Positions 8,046 through 17,900 are shown, numbered from the stretch's first letter. The stretch: 64,000 bases of DNA from Planktothrix sp. PCC 11201 (GCF_900009135.1 NZ_LT797683.1:50715-114714), one strand, 5' to 3'. Notes: generated from the sequence alone by a model not told the origin. A program made the numbers and translations.

Positions 8046-9244
8046 ACACAGTTACTGTCATGGAAGTTGATGAAAAACAAAAGGAAATCACTTTAAATGC
8101 CGGACTTGCTCAAGGATTAAGTAGTGGGACAAGATTCGCTATTTATCCTCTGAATACCACAAACTTTTCTGATAAAAAATTACAGCAAGCTATTATTGAA
8201 GTCACAGAAGTAGAAGCATCCAGTTCCTTCACTCAAGTGTTAGAAATTGATGTTGGTGGAATTGAAATTAAAGGAAAAATTGAACAAGGTTCTCCGGCGG
8301 TTATGGTGTCAGCCCCCGTAGATTTAGTCCGTCGAGTGCGTTTATTTAAGGATAAACAAGTCGGAGACAAAGAAAATGAATTACCCTCAGAATTAGTTGA
8401 AAAACAACAACCCGCCTTAGAAGCGGTACGACAAGCTTTAAAAGATAATGGTTGGGTGATTGAATTAGAACCCAATGATGATCAAGAAGCCCATTATCAA
8501 GTGGCAGTAGGTAGAAATGGAGAGTATGAAATCTGTAGTGGAATGCCGATTAAAAATCTCAGACCCCCACTCAAAATTGAGCAACCTGACGCACCTCAAA
8601 CCGTTGTTAATCGTTTAGTTCATTTAGCTAAATATCAAGCGGTTCAAGAACTGGATAATCCCGCTTCAGAGCTGGCAGAATGTCTGGAATTAGAATTATG
8701 TGATGCTAATAAAAAACCTTTTTCTAGCTGGAATAATGTTACGTTTAAAAATCGAGATATTGTGCATTTCAGGATTAAAAATAATTCCTTTGAACCCCTG
8801 AATATTGCCGTATTTAATTTAGATCCAACTTGGAAAATTTCTCAATATCCAATTAAGAGAACTTCAACCCCGTTTTATTCACTTCAAAGTCAAGAAGAAT
8901 TATTTCTTGGGCGCATACGTCTGAAAGTTCCAGAAGCAGAAGGTTATGATCAAGTCACAGAAACTATCAAATTATTTGCAACTCGGGGATTAGCAGATTT
9001 TCGCTGGTTAGAATTACCCCATTTAGATGAAGAATTCAATAAAAAAGGAAATCTTAATGGAGAACTAGAAAATTTAGTACAAAATGTTCCCAACAGAATT
9101 GCTAGTCCTTTAAATAGTTTGCTGAAGATTATCGGTGCCGATATAGATGTTCCACCCACCGTCAACCGCGCCATGGTTTATGAACCTGATCCAAATTCAG
9201 AGTGGTTAGTCAAGGAAATACGGGTAACAATTAAACGATTTTAA
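8046..9244 (+). pseudogene. C-terminal half of the interrupted orthocaspase
   Basis: Joined to base 6900, this segment continues the caspase frame exactly (T Q Y T V T V M E V D E...), then runs 398 codons to a TAA. The first ATG inside it (8060) has no ribosome site, so independent translation is doubtful. The sequence begins with a small beta-barrel-like region (ITLNAGLAQGLSSGTRFAIYP), then VQELDNPASELAECLELEL and a beta-sandwich-like part (FRIKNNSFEPLNIAVFNLD). It matches the kind of C-terminal extension found after p20 domains in large cyanobacterial orthocaspases, which probably governs targeting or substrate recognition. It is 77 bp from the LCAT-like gene. Confidence 0.85.
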
Positions 9245-9321
9245 ATAGGTTGTTAGGCTTGCATCTTACCTAATAAATTTTGGGAAAAAATAAAAAAAAA
9301 TTAGTAAAAGGATGAATTAAA

Positions 9322-10764
9322 ATGTCTAAAAAAATTCCCATGAAAGATTTAGTCGTGATTCTCCCAGGTATTACGGGGAGCGTTTTACAAAAAGACGGTA
9401 AAGATCTTTGGGCGGTTTCTGGTCAAGCGATTTGGCAAGCCTTAACCAATTTAGGTACTACTATTGAGCATCTTAAAATTGATCAAGACGATCCTGAAGC
9501 TGAAAGTTTAGGAGATGGAATTATCGCGACTCAATTAGTAGAAGATACTCATTTAGTCCCTGGATTAGTTAAGATTGATGGCTACACCAAAACATCCCGT
9601 TTAATTACTGAAAATTTTGATGTTATTCAGGGTAATATCTACAATGATCCAGAGGATAAAGCTGCTAATTTTTATCATTTTCCCTATGATTGGCGACGAG
9701 ATAACCGGGTTTCTGCCCGTTTATTAAAAAAATTAATTGATCAACGACTAAAACGCTGGCGAGAAGCCAGTGGTGCTATGGATGCCAAAGTGATTTTAAT
9801 GGCTCATAGCATGGGTGGATTAGTCTCTCGTTATTACTTAGAAGTCTTGGAAGGTTGGCGAGATTGTCGGGCTTTATTTACCTTTGGAACTCCCTATCGA
9901 GGCTCACTGAATGCTGTTAATTTTTTGGCCAATGGCTACAAAATGCAATTCTTAGATTTCACAGAAGTCTTGCGTTCTTTTACCTCCATTTATCAACTGC
10001 TTCCTATTTATCCCATCCTTGAAATTGGAGATGAATATTTAAGAATTGCTGAAGCGGATCATTTACCTAATATTGTTAAAAAACGTGCTCAAGATGCCCT
10101 AAATTTCCATCGAGAAATTGAAACAGCCGTTAACAAACATCTCAACGATGAAACCTATCGTAATTCCTTTACCCTTGTTCCAATTGCAGGTATCCAACAA
10201 CCCACGTTACAATCGGCAGAGTTCAGCAACGGCAAAATCATTGCTAGTGAAAAACTCCCCCAAATCTTACAAAATAGACCTGATTTAGCTGATGGTGATG
10301 GCACAGTTCCTCAAATCTCTGCTATTCCAATTGAGCTTTCTAGCAGTTTTAATAATATATTTATTGCTGAGTCTCATGGTTCTTTACAAAACCAAAATCA
10401 AATTCTACAAGATTTACAAAATCGACTAGAAATGAGTCAGTTTAACTTGGCAACGGTCAGAGCGAGTCAAAGTGCTATTAGTTTAGCTTTAGAAGATTTA
10501 TATTTAGCGAATGAACCCATTCATCTGCGTGCAAGAGTGATTAGTTCATCGGGTTTAGAATCTGGAAAACTCAAGGCGAAAATTATATCTGTTTCCGATC
10601 AAAAACCTCCTATATACCTTAATTTTCAGGAAAAAGAACAGGAATGGGTTCTCACTTTGGATGACTTACAACCTGGATTATATCGAGTAACTGTAGGAAC
10701 AGAAAATCACAGTGTAGAAGCACCCCATCCAGTACATAACCTGTTTGAAGTAGTTAGAAACTAG
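9322..10764 (+). CDS. LCAT-like alpha/beta hydrolase (predicted lipase/acyltransferase)
   Basis: This 480-residue protein starts with the LCAT/PGAP1-type motif DLVVILPGITGSVLQKDGK, followed by FPYDWRRDNRVSARLL. The nucleophile elbow is AHSMGGLVSRYYLE near residue 162. DGDGTVPQIS (near 328) and ESHGSLQN (near 353) give the likely Asp and His. The last ~100 residues form a separate beta-rich domain. No signal peptide is present, so it probably acts in the cytoplasm on lipids or another ester substrate. It is 77 bp after the orthocaspase and 47 bp before the CHAT-NACHT gene, so probably co-transcribed. In an immune-like or cell-death module such a hydrolase could be a membrane-damaging effector, but that is inference. 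Confidence 0.85.
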   Translation: MSKKIPMKDLVVILPGITGSVLQKDGKDLWAVSGQAIWQALTNLGTTIEHLKIDQDDPEAESLGDGIIATQLVEDTHLVPGLVKIDGYTKTSRLITENFDVIQGNIYNDPEDKAANFYHFPYDWRRDNRVSARLLKKLIDQRLKRWREASGAMDAKVILMAHSMGGLVSRYYLEVLEGWRDCRALFTFGTPYRGSLNAVNFLANGYKMQFLDFTEVLRSFTSIYQLLPIYPILEIGDEYLRIAEADHLPNIVKKRAQDALNFHREIETAVNKHLNDETYRNSFTLVPIAGIQQPTLQSAEFSNGKIIASEKLPQILQNRPDLADGDGTVPQISAIPIELSSSFNNIFIAESHGSLQNQNQILQDLQNRLEMSQFNLATVRASQSAISLALEDLYLANEPIHLRARVISSSGLESGKLKAKIISVSDQKPPIYLNFQEKEQEWVLTLDDLQPGLYRVTVGTENHSVEAPHPVHNLFEVVRN

Positions 10765-10811
10765 AACCAGAAAGATGATTTGTTCTTTTTCAATAATATC
10801 GGAAAAAAAAC

Positions 10812-13502
10812 ATGAAAAAAATTTTAATTTTATCTTCTAATCCCAGAAAAGACCTGAACTTAGATCGAGAAATTCGGGACTTAAAAAAAGTAATCAACCG
10901 ACATGGAAAAGAAGCAGAATTACAAGTTGAAATTGAGTTAGCTGTCCGTCCTGAAGATTTGCAGGAACTATTCCTAGAACATGAACCCCTAATTGTTCAT
11001 TTCTGCGGACATGGAAGTGGAGAACCCGGTTTAGTGCTGCAAAATGAAGCCGGACGAGAACAGTTAATCAGTACCCATACTTTTTCTCATCTTCTTGGAT
11101 TATTTAATGATAAAGTTGAATGTGTTTTATTAAATGCTTGTTATTCAGAAGTACAAGCTCAAGCGATTGTTGAGCATATTAACTATGTAATTGGGATGAG
11201 TCAAGAAATTCGGGATGATGCGGCGATCGCATTTGCTACCGGATTTTATCAAGCCTTAGCTTATGGTAAATCTATTCATGAATCCTATCAACAGGGTTGT
11301 GTAGCAATTTTAATTAAAATTCCCGAAAAAATTACCCCTCAGTCCCGCAGTGTTGAACCCACTCGTCAGTGTGAACTGATTGATATTATTGATGACGAAG
11401 TTCCTATACCCGAACACTTAAAACCAGTTCTAAAAAAGAAAGCAGAACTTGTCCATATTCCCAATACAAGATCGTCTTCTAATTTCAGGGTTTCACCGGA
11501 TTTAATAGAAGCGGTTCAAAGAGAAATTTACCGCAAAAGATATCGAGAACAAGCGAGAGATGTTTGGGATGATTTTGGACAAGCACCCGCTAGAGTTCAA
11601 CCCTTAAGTCAACAAGAATATCGTTATCGACAAGCATTAGTTCACCGAGTGAAAGAATCTTGGATTAAAGGATTTTTAGAAAAGTCTCTGCATACTAATG
11701 CTCTAATTGAATTTAATATCAAAGAACGTCCTGATGCTGTTCAACGTGCTTTTGATGATGTTCCTGTGGAACTGGATGAATCCTTTGAAGAACTCGAAGA
11801 AACAGAAATTTATACGGAGATGGGAACCGGAAAAACTTTGCTGGTTTTGGGGGAACCCGGAACCGGAAAAACCATTACATTATTAAAAATAGCACAACGG
11901 TTAGTAACTCGCAGTGAACAGGATTTAAGTCTACCCATTCCCGTTGTTTTTACCCTTTCCTCTTGGGTTAATAAACGACAAAATATTGCAGACTGGTTAG
12001 TTGAAGAACTCAATAATCGATATAAAGTTCCTCCTTCTTTGGGTAAAAGTTTGATTAAACAAGAGGAATTAATTTTACTATTAGATGGTTTAGATGAAGT
12101 CGCAGAAAAATATCGGAATGCTTTTGTGCGGGGATTGAATCAATTTATAGAAACCCATGGGGTTACTGATATTGTAGTCTGTAGTCGAGTGCGAGAATAT
12201 GAAGCCCTTTCCGAACGTTTAAAGTTAAGTAGTGCCATTTGTATTCAACCCCTAACCTCTGAACAGGTTTATCAATATTTAGATGAAGTGGGAAACCAAC
12301 TAATTCATTTGAAACAACTGTTAAAACAGGATCAGCAACTGGAGGAGTTTGCTACAAATCCTTTGATTTTAAGTGTAATGAGTTTAGCTTATAAAGATTT
12401 TTCAGAGGAAGAACTCTTACATCAACTGAGTTCACCGGAAAAACGCTATCAACGTTTATTTGATACCTATATTAAACGAATGTTTCAACGAAGCAAGAAA
12501 AACAATCTATATCCCCAAGATCAAACAAAAAAATGGCTAAATTGGTTAGCAAAAGGGATGATTAAATCCTCGCAAACCGTATTTTTTATTGAGCAACTAC
12601 AACCCACTTGGTTACAAAACCCAGTCCAAATTAATGTTTTTTATCGGATGGTTTTAATTCTGATCAGTGCTTTAGTTTCTGGGCTAATTTCGATCCCAAT
12701 TTCTTTAACTCTTGGTTTTTTAGATCAACTCATGGGAATGCAAAATGGAATAGTTCTTGGGCTACTACTGGGTATTGTCAGAGGACTATTAGTTGGAATG
12801 ATTTTTGGAATTATTATGGCTTTGAGTAAATTAGAAATTAAACCTGTAGAAAGTATCAAATGGTCTTGGCAAGAAGCCAAAAATAGTGTATTAGGCGGAC
12901 TGATTTTTGGTATAATTTCTGGGATATTTTTTGGGATACAAGCCGTACTAATTGTAAAAAATAATGTTACAAGTGATGCCATCGGGGACTATAAACTGCT
13001 GGGAGAAACTAGGGCATTACTTCTGTTTGGATTATCTAATTTTATCTATGGAACTCTACTTTATTGTATGAGTCGAGGTTTTAGAGGCCCAGAAATAGAG
13101 ACTCGAATTTTTCCGAATCAAGGCATTTGGAAATCCGCTAAAAGTGCGGGGTTATTGGGGCTGTTAGGAGGAGTGATAGTCGGTCTACCCCAGGGGTTGA
13201 TTTTTGCCCCCATATTAGCATTAATGACGAGCCAGAAAGTAGGGATAGCAACGATGTTACCTGGGCTAATAGGAGGAGGGTTATATGGGCTATTTTTGGG
13301 ACTTATATTTGGTGGAATTGGGGTTTGTATTCAACATTTAACTTTACGTCTGATTCTTTCCTTCAATCAATATGCTCCCTGGAATTATGCAGGATTTTTA
13401 AACTATGCCACGGATTGTCTATTTATGCAAAAAGTTGGGGGTGGATATATCTTTGTTCACCGGATGTTATTAGAACATTTTGCTAACATGAAACCAGATT
13501 AA
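10812..13502 (+). CDS. CHAT protease - NACHT NTPase - multipass membrane protein
   Basis: The 896 residues divide into three parts. Residues 1-170 are a CHAT caspase-like domain with His67 (HFCGHG) and Cys110 (LLNACYS). Residues about 340-600 are a NACHT/STAND NTPase: Walker A GEPGTGKT near 345, Walker B LILLLDGLDEV near 419, and a sensor-like VVCSRVREYE. Residues about 610-860 contain several Gly/Ile-rich membrane helices (for example GIVLGLLLGIVRGLLVG), and the C-terminus is GYIFVHRMLLEHFANM. The form is that of an NLR-like switch tied to a membrane domain, with the protease at the front. No sensor repeats (TPR, WD40, LRR) are present. It lies 47 bp after the LCAT-like gene. Confidence 0.88.
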   Translation: MKKILILSSNPRKDLNLDREIRDLKKVINRHGKEAELQVEIELAVRPEDLQELFLEHEPLIVHFCGHGSGEPGLVLQNEAGREQLISTHTFSHLLGLFNDKVECVLLNACYSEVQAQAIVEHINYVIGMSQEIRDDAAIAFATGFYQALAYGKSIHESYQQGCVAILIKIPEKITPQSRSVEPTRQCELIDIIDDEVPIPEHLKPVLKKKAELVHIPNTRSSSNFRVSPDLIEAVQREIYRKRYREQARDVWDDFGQAPARVQPLSQQEYRYRQALVHRVKESWIKGFLEKSLHTNALIEFNIKERPDAVQRAFDDVPVELDESFEELEETEIYTEMGTGKTLLVLGEPGTGKTITLLKIAQRLVTRSEQDLSLPIPVVFTLSSWVNKRQNIADWLVEELNNRYKVPPSLGKSLIKQEELILLLDGLDEVAEKYRNAFVRGLNQFIETHGVTDIVVCSRVREYEALSERLKLSSAICIQPLTSEQVYQYLDEVGNQLIHLKQLLKQDQQLEEFATNPLILSVMSLAYKDFSEEELLHQLSSPEKRYQRLFDTYIKRMFQRSKKNNLYPQDQTKKWLNWLAKGMIKSSQTVFFIEQLQPTWLQNPVQINVFYRMVLILISALVSGLISIPISLTLGFLDQLMGMQNGIVLGLLLGIVRGLLVGMIFGIIMALSKLEIKPVESIKWSWQEAKNSVLGGLIFGIISGIFFGIQAVLIVKNNVTSDAIGDYKLLGETRALLLFGLSNFIYGTLLYCMSRGFRGPEIETRIFPNQGIWKSAKSAGLLGLLGGVIVGLPQGLIFAPILALMTSQKVGIATMLPGLIGGGLYGLFLGLIFGGIGVCIQHLTLRLILSFNQYAPWNYAGFLNYATDCLFMQKVGGGYIFVHRMLLEHFANMKPD

Positions 13503-13547
13503 ATATTGTATTTAAAATTAGCTCAATAATTACAGGAGATTAATGTC

Positions 13548-13694
13548 ATGCAAAACCACCAAAAAATCGCCAATAAAATTACTAGACTTGCCAGTTTTAT
13601 ATTAATATTTTTTGCCGCTGTATTGCCCCATTATCAAACTTTAGCTTGTCCTGAAAATAACAGAACTCTCCAGGTTCAAAATCTATCCAAATAA
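13548..13694 (+). CDS. Small predicted secreted or lipid-anchored peptide (48 residues)
   Basis: The ATG at 13548 has CAGGAGATT about 8 bp upstream. The 48-residue product has a basic start (MQNHQKIANKITR), a hydrophobic core (LASFILIFFAAVLP) and TLAC, a weak lipobox, leaving a short mature part (CPENNRTLQVQNLSK). It sits 45 bp after the CHAT-NACHT stop. The signal-like sequence and ribosome site argue for a real gene; the size and lack of a family argue for caution. It might be the remaining front of a longer exported protein. Confidence 0.5.
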   Translation: MQNHQKIANKITRLASFILIFFAAVLPHYQTLACPENNRTLQVQNLSK

Positions 13695-13765
13695 ATGTTA
13701 TGTAATCTTGTTATAATCAATTCAATACCCGAACTCAAGCCAACACCTATTTGAGTAATCAACTG

Positions 13766-13993
13766 ATGGTAACACTCAAAACTCAACTCACCCTAGACGA
13801 ATTTCTGATCCTTCCCGAAACCGACTTAAACTATGAATTGATTAATGGAGAAGCAATTTCAAAAATGGCTCCTAAACGTTTTCACTCCCGACTCACAGGA
13901 ACCCTATATACCCTGTTAACCCAATGGTGTCAAAACCGAGGAGAAGTGGGGATAGAATGGTATGAACATTGTTCCTTTTCCCTTTCCTTTTAG
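13766..13993 (+). pseudogene. Truncated Uma2 (DUF820) gene
   Basis: From the ATG at 13766 the first ~60 residues (LTLDEFLILPETDLNYELINGEAI and MAPKRFHSRLTGTLYTLL) match the N-terminus of Uma2 restriction-endonuclease-fold proteins, normally about 190 residues. The frame ends early in a low-complexity stretch (CSFSLSF, stop at 13991-13993), so the catalytic PD-(D/E)xK part is missing. It is likely a remnant broken by sequence insertion. The same frame could also be opened by a TTG at 13751. Confidence 0.75.
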
Positions 13994-14029
13994 GAGAGGG
14001 TAGGGAGAGGTCAAGAGAGCTTATCATGT

Positions 14030-14035
14030 TATAAT
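14030..14035 (+). promoter_or_regulatory. Candidate -10 box upstream of the toxin-antitoxin pair
   Basis: TATAAT stands 28 bp before the antitoxin ATG. No convincing -35 hexamer is present. The same GTTATAATCA string occurs at about 13710-13719, before the Uma2 fragment. Confidence 0.35.
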
Positions 14036-14062
14036 CATAAAGGTAATTTTCATCCATGAGCT

Positions 14063-14287
14063 ATGTCCGAAGGATTACAAACCTCAAGGCTTCAACAAGC
14101 ACTGGATACAGTAGAATCCCTCTCAATCGAGGAACAAAACCTAATCGTTGAAATCTTAGTGAAGCGCCTACAGAGAAACCGTCGAGAACAACTACTCCAA
14201 GAAATTAGAGAAGTTCGACAGGAAGCCTCTGAAGGCATGATTATAGTGGGTTCTGTAGATGATTTTCTTAGGGAGTTAGATACTTGA
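14063..14287 (+). CDS. Predicted antitoxin of a type II toxin-antitoxin system
   Basis: This 74-residue protein is strongly helical and charged (SIEEQNLIVEILVKRLQ and QEIREVRQEASEG) and ends with a short tail (VGSVDDFLRELDT) that could cover a toxin. It is not a member I can name with certainty. Its stop codon overlaps the start of a RelE/ParE-fold toxin gene (TTGA, 4 bp), the usual arrangement of antitoxin before toxin. It should neutralise the toxin and probably represses its own promoter. Confidence 0.75.
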   Translation: MSEGLQTSRLQQALDTVESLSIEEQNLIVEILVKRLQRNRREQLLQEIREVRQEASEGMIIVGSVDDFLRELDT

Positions 14288-14565
14288 GAAAAATTGCTTG
14301 GACTCCCAAATCTCTAAGAGCCTACAGACGATTAATTCGCCAAAATCCGCAGTTGCGAGTAGCGATTGAAGAAACTCTCCGTCAACTGGCTACTGATCCT
14401 TTTCATCCTACTCTAAAAACTCATAAACTTTCGGGTGAATTTGATGGGATTTGGTCAGCATCAATTGACTATCGTTATCGTATTTTGTTCGAGTTTACTG
14501 TTATCAATGACTCGGAAAATATTATCTTACTGTTGAACCTCGGAAACCATGATGATGTCTACTAA
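14284..14565 (+). CDS. RelE/ParE-superfamily toxin
   Basis: The frame begins at TTG (14284), which overlaps the antitoxin stop, and encodes 93 residues. The pattern KIAWTPKSLRAYRRLIRQNP, then HKLSGEFDGIWSASIDYRYRILFEF and ILLLNLGNHDDVY, is that of RelE/YafQ/HigB-like mRNA interferases. Basic residues along the helix and the YRYRI strand are the likely RNA-contacting or catalytic positions. It probably cleaves mRNA at the ribosome when the antitoxin is lost. It follows a decayed strip next to the caspase/NACHT island. Confidence 0.85.
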   Translation: MRKIAWTPKSLRAYRRLIRQNPQLRVAIEETLRQLATDPFHPTLKTHKLSGEFDGIWSASIDYRYRILFEFTVINDSENIILLLNLGNHDDVY

Positions 14566-14640
14566 ACTTAAAAGTTAAGGGCGATCGCATTATTCTTAAA
14601 ACCTCTCCTAACTTTTGCTATTTTACCACTCTTGAAATAA

Positions 14641-14802
14641 TTGAAAGCGACTTTAACCATTACTCATGCTGGAATGAATACAACTTTAGAATCCTTTATT
14701 ACTAAGGTACTTACAGAACCCTCTTATAAAAAAAGAGCGATCGCCTTAGAAGGATTGCAACTCACGCCTCTGCAAGTTTTTCAACAAGCCGGGATTATTT
14801 AA
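14641..14802 (+). pseudogene. Remnant of a UGT/MGT-type glycosyltransferase
   Basis: A 53-codon open stretch, bounded upstream by an in-frame TAA, reads ATLTITHAGMNTTLES, the nucleotide-sugar-binding signature of UGT/MGT-family glycosyltransferases. It then jumps to KVLTEPSYKKRAIALEG and ends at QVFQQAGII. The middle of the donor-binding domain, normally ~50 residues with the G-P motif, is missing, so the piece records an internal in-frame deletion and loss of the whole N-terminal half. The rest of the gap 14566-14967 holds HIP1 sites (14580 and 14738 regions) but no other gene that I can see. Confidence 0.7.
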
Positions 14803-14985
14803 AATTATTAATATTGTTGCTCCTGATACCGCTATACCTGATCAGGCAAACTTATGCTACTTTTTTAAATAGTTAGAATGTTTATCGTTAGTATCTAGCC
14901 AATTAGGGATATACTAACTCACAAAAAACATCTATCTAAAGACAGATTTAGCCTCGTTTGCCTGCTGTTGGAGAACGGTTTCAAT

Positions 14986-17900
14986 ATGCTGACTATCCCC
15001 GGTGTTGAAGTCCAAACTTGCATCTATGAAAGTACGAATTCCCTAGTTTATCGTGCTATCCGAAAGCTAGATAACGAACCTGTTATTGTTAAAATCCTTA
15101 AGGAAAATTACCCTACACCCCAGGAACTCGCTCGTTATCGCACGGAATATCAAATTACTCAATCCTTGGATTTAACGGGGGTGATTAAAGTGTATGATTT
15201 GCAACCCTATCAAAATACTTTGGTGATGTTTTTAGAGGATTTTGGGGGGGAATCTTTAAAAATATGCTTGAAAAAAAGACAATTTACCTTAGAAGAATTT
15301 TTGAAAATTGCGATCGCCACCACAGAAAATTTAGGATTTCTTCACGCGGCTAATATTATTCACAAAGATATTAACCCCTCCAATATTGTTTTTAACCCCA
15401 CCACCGGGCAAGTAAAAATTATTGATTTTGGCATTTCCACAAAATTAACAAGGGAAAACCCAACTCTCAAAAACCCTAATGTTTTAGAAGGAACTCTCCC
15501 CTATATGTCTCCCGAGCAAACGGGAAGAATGAATCGCAGTTTAGATTATCGGACTGACTTTTATTCCCTGGGTATCACTTTTTATGAACTGCTCACCCAC
15601 CAACTTCCTTTTGATAGCACCGATGCCCTAGAATTAGTTCATTTTCATATGGCTAAAAAGCCCCTATCACCCTCACAAATTAATCCAGAAATTTCTCAAG
15701 TTTTATCAGATATAGTCATGAAATTAATGGCGAAGAATGCCGAAGAGCGGTATCAAAGTGGATTAGGAATCAAAGCAGATTTAGAAATCTGTTTAAATCA
15801 GTTAATTAATACTAAAACTATATCAATATTTCCCTTAGCTTGTCAAGATATTTCGGATCAATTTAAAATTCCGCAAAAACTCTATGGTAGAGAGGCAGAA
15901 ATTGAAACTTTATTAACAGCTTTTGAGCGAGTTTATGAGCAAAGTGAATTCTTTTTAATTGCGGGTTATTCGGGAATTGGCAAGTCTGCTATTATCCAAG
16001 AACTCTATAAACCTATTACTCAAAAACGAGGTTATTTTATTTCAGGCAAATTTGACCAATATCAACGCAATATTCCCTACAGTGCAATTGTCAATGCTTT
16101 CCAAGAATTAGTTAAACAATTGTTAGCTGAAACTGAAGCACAGCTACAGGAGTGGCGACAAAAAATATTAACTGCTTTAGGGATAAATGGTCAAATTATT
16201 ATCGATGTTATTCCCGAAGTCGAATTAATTATTGGAAAGCAACCTCCTGTTTCTGATATGGGAGCAACAGAATTTCAAAATCGATTTAACATAGTATTTA
16301 AAAATTTCATCAGAGTTTTTACGCAACCTGACCATCCGTTAGTCATATTTTTAGATGATTTACAGTGGTCAGATGGGGCATCTTTAAAATTAATGCAACT
16401 TCTGATGAGTCAGGCTTCAGCCGGACTTTTTTTAATTGGTGCGTATCGGGATAACGAAGTTTCTGCTGTCCATCCCTTAATAGCGACATTAGATGAAATT
16501 GCCAAGAATGGAACAATTTTTAAGCAACTTTTTCTTTCGCCCTTAAACTTGCCAACCGTGATTCAGCTTATTTCCGAGACCCTCAACTGTGAAGCAAAAC
16601 AAGCAACACCCTTAGCTCAATTATTACAAATAAAAACGGGTGGCAATCCCTTTTTTATGAATGAATTTCTCAAATCCCTTTATACAGAGCAACTCTTAGA
16701 TTTTAACTATAAAACCTTAAGTTGGCAGTGGAATTTAGAAAAAATTCAAAAGCGAGGCTTCACGGATAACGTTGTGGAACTGATGATTAACAAAATTCAA
16801 AAGCTTCCCAAAAATACCCAGAAAACCTTAAAAATTGCTGCTTGTATTGGAAATCAGTTTGAAGTGAACCTCCTGAATTTAATCAATCAAAACCCTTTAA
16901 AAGAAACGGTTAATGCACTTCGTCCAGCCGTTGCCGAAGGTTTAGTTATTCCCATCAATAATATGGAGGATATAGAACTCGCGATCGCCTTCTGCGGAGC
17001 GGAGCCCATCGCAACTCAAGAATTTACAAATCGTCTTTTATCAACTCCCCCATTTCAATCCCTCGAATACAAATTTGCCCATGATCGAATTCAACAAGCT
17101 GCCTATTGCCTTATCCCCGAACCGGATAAACCGATCATTCATCAGCAACTTGGCAGACTCCTATTACAAACAACCACTTTAGATCAACAAGAGGAGAAAA
17201 TCTTTGATGTTGTTAATCAACTCAATTTCAGCCTGCCACTGATTTCTAGTCAGTCTGAAAAAGATGAATTGGCTCAATTAAATCTCAAAGCGGGTCAAAA
17301 AGCCAAACTCTCGGCTGCCTATCAACCCGCTCTCAATTATTTGCAAACCGGAATCGAACTCTTAGCCCCGAATAGTTGGCAGCATCAATATTCTCTAACC
17401 CTCTCACTTTATGAAGAAGCTGCCGAAGTTGCCTATGTTAATACAGATATGGCTTTATTAGAACAATATATTCAAGAAGTTTTATCAAATACTAAAACGG
17501 TACTCGATCAAGTCAAAGTGTATCAATTAAAAATTAATACTTACATCTTTCAGGGCGAGTTTACTAAAGCGATTAATACAGGATTAGGTGTGCTGAAATT
17601 GCTAAAAGTTAGGTTACCCAAAAAGCCGAGTCAGCGTGATGTTTGGTGGGGATTACTACGGACGAAATTAGCCATTGGATTACGACCGATTTCCAGGTTT
17701 GTTGACCTGCCCTTAACTAGCGATCCTTACCCAAAAGCAGTCATGCGTCTCCTCTATGCAATTAGCACAGCTGCCTATATCACAACACCTAGATTACTAT
17801 TGTTGATCATCTTTCATTACCTGAGCCTATCCCTGAAGTGGGGTAACCTTCCTGAATCTGCTTTTTGCGCTTATGGTAGCTACGGTGGAATGCTCTGTGG

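Noticed and set aside
8060..9244. Stand-alone gene beginning at the ATG at 8060
   Set aside because: The ATG is an internal Met of the orthocaspase; no ribosome site precedes it and the frame joins exactly to the p20 part without the IS.
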